From positions 24,056,001 to 24,120,000 of the forward strand of contig JBHGNT010000004.1 of assembly GCA_043228905.1 (NCBI GenBank): 64,000 bases of DNA, read 5' to 3'. Every line of letters starts with the position of its first letter. The stretch's first letter is position 1. The notes under the pieces are model-generated. The model was given only the letters and a program-made list of their open reading frames with translations, was not told the origin of the DNA and did no database searches. Shown here in pieces: positions 57,301 through 64,000 of this stretch. The translations under genes and the position numbers were made by a program. Source of the stretch: Azolla caroliniana. Its lineage: Eukaryota; Polypodiophyta.

Positions 57301-57798
57301 ATTTGGCTTCATGGGAGATTGATTCATCTTCTTAAACGACTTATTTGGTTTCATCTGAGACTGATTCATATTCTTAAACTTTCTTTTTCAAAGGTATGTG
57401 TGCACTACGTTCCTCAAGTATGAGAGCACCAAGCCTTAGTAATCACAGCATGTGTAGCACAAAAGAGATTCACGTGTATCTTACTGAACCACTTATTTGG
57501 CTTCATGTGAGAATGATTCATCTTCTTAAACTTTCTTTTTCAAAGGTATGTTTGCACTAGTTGCTTCAAGTATGCGAGCACCAAGCTTATTAATAAAAGT
57601 ATGTGTAGCATGAAAGAGATTGTATTGATTGTATCTTGTCTGTTTCATTAGCTTTCTTCAATTGATAGAATGAAGTTTTTTTTTTCTTGTAGGGATGAAA
57701 TACAACAGTGTTTCAATACAATCATGCGTGTGAAAGTAGAAGCTCTTCCAACAGAAGTAAACGCAGCATGGTTTTCCAACGAGTTAATGAATCTATAA
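39335..57798 (+). CDS. CFAP251: Cilia- and flagella-associated protein 251 (WDR66), 24 exons
   Basis: Exons: 39335-39355, 39498-39635, 40126-40251, 43827-43920, 44818-44912, 45000-45056, 46809-46892, 47089-47255, 47354-47634, 48855-49072, 49338-49439, 49774-49830, 51364-51432, 51519-51584, 52530-52613, 52742-52861, 53058-53189, 54035-54178, 54284-54453, 55569-55719, 55852-55979, 56658-56760, 56857-56942, 57693-57798. They join in phase into 932 residues. About 790 residues of WD40 repeats ([11 protein letters not shown] at the start, [28 protein letters not shown]) precede an EF-hand-like tail ([27 protein letters not shown]). This layout is that of CFAP251, a protein of the calmodulin- and spoke-associated complex at the base of radial spoke 3 in motile cilia. 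The Glu-rich head of animal orthologs is absent. Introns are GT-AG except the one after 39635, which begins GC. The seven-codon first exon is less certain; an alternative start is ATG 39492. No frame damage is seen, so it is probably functional. Confidence 0.92.
41600..42135 (+). pseudogene. LINE 3' end in CFAP251 intron 3, copy 1
   Basis: Degraded coding end, then a 3' tail with GAGACAACATTCTAAGC, ATAGGCCATTTTG and GCTAATATATCTTTC. The coding part matches 42860-42990 loosely. Confidence 0.65.
42155..42335 (+). repeat. LINE 3' tail only, copy 2
   Basis: Repeats the preceding tail (TCTACCAATTTAGTTATA ... GCTAATATATCTTTCTC) with few changes, directly after copy 1. Confidence 0.7.
42340..43440 (+). 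pseudogene. LINE 3' end in CFAP251 intron 3, copy 3
   Basis: Frame 42471-43112 carries [40 protein letters not shown] and [17 protein letters not shown], related to 38450-38875. A ~330-bp 3' tail ends GTTAATATATCTTTCC. Truncated before the reverse transcriptase. Confidence 0.8.
45090..45865 (+). pseudogene. LINE 3' end in CFAP251 intron 6
   Basis: Same family as copy 3, starting inside the zinc motif coding (GAGGTAGGCAGATATACATG) and ending in the same 3' tail. It begins about 35 bp after the exon 6 donor. Frame broken by small indels. Confidence 0.8.
50125..50300 (-). pseudogene. Plastid ndhF-like fragment in CFAP251 intron 12
   Basis: Minus strand reads [13 protein letters not shown], then [20 protein letters not shown] and IHA, the conserved transmembrane block of plastid NdhF / NADH dehydrogenase subunit 5. 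Similarity stops at ALIHA. An open frame continues upstream (to about 50408) into sequence I do not recognise. Read as a small plastid-to-nucleus insertion; a mitochondrial nad5 origin is less likely because the [23 protein letters not shown] form is the plastid one. Confidence 0.7.
50720..50900. repeat. Tandem ~90-bp duplication in intron 12
   Basis: Two copies of CTTTGTCATGGAGG, then GATTTGxAxxTCTTCACAA and AATCATAC. Confidence 0.65.
53538..53705 (-). pseudogene. LINE fragment in CFAP251 intron 17
   Basis: Reverse complement of the zinc-motif coding region of copy 3 (TAGTGACAAACATAGTGTTC and CCTCTTATTTCATAG match its complement). Confidence 0.7.
54500..54770 (-). pseudogene. LINE fragment in CFAP251 intron 19
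   Basis: Minus strand encodes a decayed [14 protein letters not shown], the same block as [14 protein letters not shown] at 42601-42672, followed by a relic of the zinc motif. Confidence 0.55.
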
Positions 57799-60700
57799 GC
57801 ATGCTGTTGCATCAATCATGTTCTGGGGCAGAAAAAATGATGTATCAATAATGATATAACAGAATTCAAGAGAAAACATTGTTACTGGTAAATTTAGGCC
57901 TCTCAATGACACTGTTCTCTAGCTGTTAGAATGCTGCAAACCTCCTGATGGCTCCTTACTTGTAAATACGACATCGAGCTTCAGTTTTTTCAGTTTCACA
58001 TTGACATCGAGCTTCTCCTCGCATTGTGACTAGAATCTTTATAGCAAATCCCTATATCTTTCTTCTTGACTTTGTACCAATTTGATGTCTTTGTATGTGA
58101 CCATTAATTTTCATCCATTTTTGGGCAAAATCCAATGCCCGGCTATTGTATGGCTCTTATTTGACTAGGTGGTGGTCAAAATTCTAGGAAAATCACAATG
58201 ACCGGCTACCATGAGCAAGGAAGGATTCTTGGTGTTGGCCATGATAGATAGGGTTGGTTTGGAAATCCTACTCAACAACTACAATTGAGGACAACTATGC
58301 ACCTTTCATTAGAATATTTGCCTTTCATTTTTGTTAGGTAACAATGCATTGTTTACAGATTGTTTAGATCAGTTTGTGAAACGTGTGCTGGCATCGAAGT
58401 ATGCAATTAAATTTGTTTCCTACACCATATTTCAAATTTTAACTTTAGGCTCTCTATTGATGATGCGACTAATAATAGCTTAAATATGTAATGATGCAAG
58501 CGAGGGTTTTTTTTTCCAAAAAAGCAAGAGAGGGGTTTTTTGTTTTATGTTCGAGTGTTTGTAATAATTTTGGAAAATCTAGTTCAACATGATAGTAATG
58601 TTTTCAGGAATATTTAGAAATTTACACTTTTTTGTATATTTAGATCTTAGACCTCCACCAAAAGTCTCTCATTTCCATAGTAGATACTCAAGTTCTTGTT
58701 TTCATACGTAAACCCATCTCCAAAATGTGTTAGCATATACACAAATATGCTATATGTAAAGATCCATCAGCCCTAGAACCTTCATTCCCAATGCACTCAG
58801 GGAAGAATAATTCTCCAATGCACTTGGGTAACAAAATGACACGAGAAGATGTTAACAACAATACAACTCTTTGATTAATGATGAGGATAAGAGGGATAAA
58901 ATGTTGGATGTGATTTTGGTGTTGTAAACATGGTAACAAATTAACAAATAACTAAGAATAGACTAGATAGTACTTGATGTTAGATAACCTTGTTATATTA
59001 TGATGTCTCTTGGTTGGGTGGATAACACTAGGTTGATATGAAACTAATTAACGTTCCAATGTTCTACTTCAAGTGGAACAAGTAGAGGCAAAGTCAATAC
59101 TACACGAGTTCAAAGTAAAAAAAAGCTCCTAGTATGGATGAGCACACTATATATTTGAGGGCTTTAGTGGAAAATGTTGATAGATCTCATAACGTCCCAA
59201 CATTCCAATGTATCAAGCTCGGGGTTACATGAAAGAAACAAAAACATGAACAACACATCAACTTGATAATCACATATGCTCAAAGGATTCGTTGCGGGTC
59301 AGGTAATGTGATTTTGGCTTTGAAGCCAGCCTTTCATAGATTGATTTGGAAGCAACAACACATATTCTAGGTATGTGGATCACTTCACATATGAACCATT
59401 GGAAGATTGATCTATATTTCCATTCTAATACATCTCCAAAGTGCTCAAGTTGTTCCATATGGATGGAGCCAAGCCTCTTAATAAACCATTTTTAGTGTAC
59501 TTGAGACTAGGCAAGGAGGATTGCTTGAAAATTTGAAAACATCATGGAACAAATGTAGATTATTCTATATTCATTTGCAGTCTGAATCTATACCATGGTG
59601 GGCAATAGACATGAGTTGTTAATGGTGGCATGTCTAACCTTGGTGACAAGCATTCAAAGGTGGTAAAGACAATGATATGATGCTTGAGTGGATTAGACAC
59701 TAAGGCTTGTGCCTTGGAGTGGGTGAAGCAATTGTCGTTGAATTTCAGATTTTGACTCCACTGGATTTGTGCAAAGATGTCAAGACATGTGTATGTTTTC
59801 CTGTTGACAAGTAGAGCCATATCATTAAGGTCATGGCTTTAGAGTTGCACAATTGTTTCAGTGATAAGATCAGAACATGTTATAGCCATGATAATGTGCA
59901 AAGAAGTACTGTGGCTTTCTCATTTGACATTTGATGTTAGAGCAATCCGTTGAAGTCTAACTCTCCTTAGTTACAAAAATAGTGTAGTCACAAATTCAGA
60001 ATGGCTAGAAACTTGATATTTTACACAAAGATGAAGCACATTGAAGTGTGCCACCGCTTCATTTGAGATTGCAAACGTTGAAAAACTAAATAAGTATGTA
60101 CAACATACAATCTAATTGTTGATACACTTAATTAGGTCCAACCTGTGGCTCACTTCTTGCACTATAGTGAATTGGTGTAGATGTCTAAACTTTTTTCTCT
60201 CTAATATCGCTATCATGCCCATTCAATGGGAGATTGGAAATGCACATTGTAGTATCTACTTTTGTACAAGTAAGAGGTAATGACAAAGGTCAAGACAAAG
60301 GTTACCTATACATTTAACTTTATGATGCTACTAAGGGTTAGTGAATCAAGATGGTACTTTGTCATGAAAATAATTGCAGTAGCTTAGGTAGTGGTGTAAC
60401 TTCATGTTTTGTTTATACAAATACATTTACATATTACTACTTGAAAGAAGACTCTCCCAATAGTAATGAAGAAGTATTGATGGTAGCTCACATATAGCAC
60501 CATCACCAATGAGACATAACCATTAAGGTAAATATGAAGGAGAAAGTATCTAGGATAGCTTTCAATGCATAAAAATCCTAAAGTATCCAATTATGATTGA
60601 TGTAACCTTGGGTTGAGGCACAAAACCATTACTTAGATAATATATTAGAAATCTTGAAGCACACTCATGACATTCATTCATGTTGCATGGAGAATCCAAC

Positions 60701-62514
60701 ATTATCATTTTTTCTATGCTAGTAAAAGAAGAAATACAAAATGATTCATCCACGTTATCAATTAAATGTCATGATTTTAAGGGTGACCAATCATTGCACT
60801 TAGTTAAAATTAAGTAGATACATAACAACTCTTTGACAACATCTATAAACTAGAAGGGAAGAAATTTGCCATGCTAGTCCATCGTGATCTCTAGAAAAAT
60901 TAAACAGAAATGCATTTGAAATGCAATGATGCATAAACCAAATGATACATGATGTTAATACAGGTTCAAAGATATAAATTGTTATGATATATCCATGTAA
61001 TGAAGCTATGAAGAGTGAGAATAAAAAACATAGTTTGCAACACTTATAACAAAAAATGCAACCCATTTACCAAGTGTCCATGTCCAAGCGAAGAGTTAAG
61101 AAGTATGTCCATCAAAAACTATCAAGAAGCTAGAACCTAATCCTTATTTGGTGAAATAAAAGTGGTTAACTTTATTTGAAACACACGGAAAACCTTCATT
61201 TCGATAATGATTTGTTTTGGACATTCCTTTTATGAATTTGCTAATTGGCCAATGGAAATTATTGTAGAAGATATTGTTCTTATGGACATGCAACTTGCAA
61301 GTATTTCCATTCTCACTCCCTTGTGACTTGTAGAAGGAAAAAGTACATGTTGAGGGTTGTTTTTGAAGATGCCTGTTGGAAGGCCGTTGAATCCCATCAT
61401 TAGTTAACATCATTTATCAATGTTGCCTTTCACAATATTATGATGCCAACCCTTGGGTTTCCATGTGGAAAGTGAATTTCTACAACTGTTTTTGTAAGGG
61501 AAGGCCGTTGAATCCCATCATTAGTTAACATCATTTATCAATGTTGCCTTTCACAATATTATGATGCCAACCCTTGGGTTTCCATGTGGAAAGTGAATTT
61601 CTACAACTATTTTTGTAAGGGAAGATAATTAAAATTTAAAAATGAGATGAAATCTTATTATGAATGCAATACAAGTTGCGACTTGTTCAAACTTTGACCC
61701 TCTCTTGAACATATATTTTTGGCATGTAATATTTGGTTTAATTGTTGTATCACTATTGTTCAATCTCCTTGAGCTTGGCCTTGAACACTAATTTCTAGTA
61801 GGTAATGTTTTACTTAATTGTTAGATAGCAAACGAAATCTTGTGCCTATTAATGTCAGTCTTAATAAATAAGTACAGATAACAAGCTAATTGTGTTTGTT
61901 GTGCGATTGTTGTGTATCAAAACATGTATTCTGATATGATTAGTGTGCATGAACTTAAGGTTCTCGATATGATTGAATAATGTTATTTAGAGTTATTCCA
62001 AGTTTTCGATCCCTAATTCTTAGCATAGCTTCTACATCTCAATTCAACTGATAAATCTTTAGATTGTGGCATTCTATCAATAAATTGGGAAAACCTGTAC
62101 GTATTTCAATTCTAATAAGATCTGTTTTGCATTTAATATATATATATAAGCCCAATCTCTACCAAATGTTGTGAAAAGTTTTAGAATGAATATAACATAA
62201 GACAATTGTTACTCGGAATTTCAACAATTTGGAAACAAGGAAACACAAATAGGAATGGGAACAAGAATGGACGATGCTCAAAATTTCAAATAATAGATAT
62301 AGTGTCCCCTTCCATAAGGATCATTATAGAACATCATAATAGGAGAATGTTACATGAAAACTAACTTATAAGCAAAAACATGTTTAGTCATTCTATAACA
62401 ATATTTTGTCACACAATATATCTTTCATTTTTGGATTGCTAGTACCTTGATTGTTTCTTTGTCTCTTTCTAGCTTATGGTGGTGAGAAATTATTCTTGAA
62501 ATTGAGGAGCATGC
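57799..62514. other. Gene-poor region after CFAP251
   Basis: The first ~200 bp is presumably the CFAP251 3' UTR. Beyond it, AT-rich sequence with short unsupported frames. The only structure noted is the tandem duplication at 61378-61619. Confidence 0.6.
61378..61619. repeat. 121-bp tandem duplication
   Basis: Two adjacent, almost identical copies running from GAAGGCCGTTGAATCCC to ACAACTxTTTTTGTAAGG. Confidence 0.9.
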
Positions 62515-64000
62515 TGTCGTGAAGATTTTCAGCAATGGTGTGAAAATCGCATAAAACATACGAAATCGAGTATGAATCATATAAAACAATAATAGTGAAA
62601 ATACTATTTTAAATAAGTTTAATATCTCAGTACAAAAAGATGGAGGTCTTCAAGAGCTTTCGAATGCACTTTACTACATAAGAAACGAACATCTAAGTCT
62701 CAAGTTATGTGGGTAGGAAGTTTGCAAAGGAAAAAAGAAAGATAAATTGTGAGATATCCCACATAGACAGGACAAATAAGGATCTCACCATATATAAGGC
62801 AGAGCAAAAGCTTTCGTTGTGTGTATGTGAGGAGCACAAATGTTCCGGAGACTTGGGTAGTTGTAGAAAGCCAACGTGAGACCCAAGAGATGGACGATGG
62901 TGATACCCACGTAGGACACTCCATCTAGAGACTTGGGCAGTTGTGTTGAGAACCAACGTGGGACCCAAGAGATAGATGGTAGGAAACGAATGTAAAATTG
63001 AAAGGTAAAAAATTAGAATGTAAAATTTGGGTGTCTATGTGAGGAGCACACATGTTTCGGAGACTTGGGCAGTTGCAGAAAGCCAACGTGAGACCCAGGA
63101 GATGGACGATGGCGATACCCATGTAGGACACTCCATCTTGAGACTTGGTTAGTTGCATTGAGAACTAACGTGGGACCCAAGAGATAGATGGTAAGTGAGA
63201 TGTATGAAAGGGGAGCGATGTATTAATCAAGAAATTAAAAGTAAGAAATTCATTATCAATTGGAGACTTGGTTAGTTGCGTTGAGAACTAACGTGGGACC
63301 CAAGAGATAGATGGTAAGTGTGATGTATGAAAGGGGAGCGATGTATTAATCAAGAAATTAAAAGTAAGAAATTCATTATCAATTGGAGACTTGGTTAGTT
63401 GCGTTGAGAACTAACGTGGGACCCAAGAGATAGATGGTAAGTGTGATGTATGAAAGGGGAGCGATGTATTAATCAAGAAATTAAAAGTAAGAAATTCATT
63501 ATCAATTGGAGACTTGGTTAGTTGCGTTGAGAACTAACGTGGGACCCAAGAGATAGATGGTAAGTGTGATGTATGAAAGGGGAGCGATGTATTAATCGAG
63601 AAATTAAAAGTAAGAAATTCATTATCAATTGGAGACTTGGTTAGTTGCGTTGAGAACTAACGTGGGACCCAAGAGATAGATGGTAAGTGTGATGTATGAA
63701 AGGGGAGCGATGTATTAATCGAGAAATTAAAAGTAAGAAATTCATTATCAATTGGAGACTTGGTTAGTTGCGTTGAGAACTAACGTGGGACCCAAAAGAT
63801 AGATGGTAAGTGTGATGTATGAAAGGGGAGCAATGTATTAATCAAGAAATTAAAAGTAAGAAATTTGTTATCCAATTGATGTATCAATTTTGTTCTTCAA
63901 ATGTTCAATCTTAATATCTCTCTCAATCTAAAGTCAAGCGTTCTATCTTATCTCAATCTCTCTCTTTCAATCTATCTTAATTCATTTCTCACTAAAGCTT
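62515..64000 (+). mobile_element. B-related LTR, running off the window
   Basis: Starts TGTCGTGAAGATTTTC and follows the B LTR for about 300 bp (GAAATCGAGTATGAATCA, GTGAGATATCCCACATA). At 63900-64000 it again matches the B LTR near its 3' end (CTCACTAAAGCTT). In between, the minisatellite and tRNA-like modules of B are replaced by other repeats. No integrase or polypurine tract precedes it, so it is a 5' LTR or a solo LTR; at least 1486 bp long. Confidence 0.85.
63140..63870. repeat. 123-bp minisatellite inside the LTR, about six units
   Basis: Units begin GAGACTTGGTTAGTTGC at 63140, 63263, 63386, 63509, 63632 and 63755, an exact 123-bp period. The last five are near identical. Diverged half-units occur at about 62845-63060. 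Confidence 0.93.

Noticed and set aside
63140-63870. CRISPR-like regular repeats
   Set aside because: Units are contiguous 123-bp tandem copies without variable spacers, in a plant LTR.

Overview
The window looks like nuclear DNA of a seed-free land plant with swimming sperm, most likely a fern, with a lycophyte as the alternative. Two host genes support this. One is a complete 24-exon CFAP251/WDR66 gene, which encodes a ciliary calmodulin/spoke-associated WD40 protein and is kept only by plants with motile sperm. The other is an eL39 ribosomal protein gene with plant telo-box motifs. All the rest is transposable elements and their debris; no bacterial or viral gene organisation is present.

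Layout. Positions 1-1527 hold the 3' end of a Ty3/gypsy element (A), inserted into the integrase of an older, inverted gypsy element (Z, 1528-4335). Positions 4312-9000 hold two copies of an unclassified ~1 kb repeat and a truncated LINE. At 9300-9621 lies a tiny gene with a cysteine-rich CYSTM tail that is out of frame with its His/Gly/Pro head by one base. RPL39 (eL39) lies at 12668-13219 on the minus strand. Positions 14561-37154 form a four-level nest. A Mutator-like element (MULE) has a 9-bp target duplication and ~150-bp terminal inverted repeats. Its transposase is split by a 17.1-kb gypsy element B (two 1285-bp LTRs, CCGT duplication). B is split in its reverse transcriptase/RNase H junction by a DNA transposon D full of palindromes. 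D is split by a scrambled gypsy element C. From 37164 there is intergenic sequence and a LINE remnant, then CFAP251 at 39335-57798. Its introns hold several LINE 3' ends and a piece of plastid-like ndhF. Positions 57799-62514 are gene-poor. A further B-related LTR with a 123-bp minisatellite begins at 62515 and runs off the window.

How the parts relate. CFAP251 and RPL39 are independent host genes. The gypsy elements A, B, C and the LTR at 62515 form one superfamily: LTRs starting TGTCG and ending CGACA, closely related integrases and, where visible (B and C), a primer-binding site matching plant tRNA-Trp. Three diverged LTR types (B, the 5' LTR of C and the 3' LTR of C) carry an antisense tRNA-shaped sequence with A and B boxes at identical spacing. 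B is young by its LTRs (about 13 differences in 1285 bp by eye) but has many TGA/TAA stops that look like C-to-T decay. C sits two insertions deeper, yet its two LTRs are very different, so it probably arrived as a template-switch chimera.

The least expected signals are the LTR tRNA-like modules, the chimeric palindromic element C, the palindrome arrays of D, and the CYSTM +1 frame break. All calls come from reading the sequence; no database search or alignment program was run.
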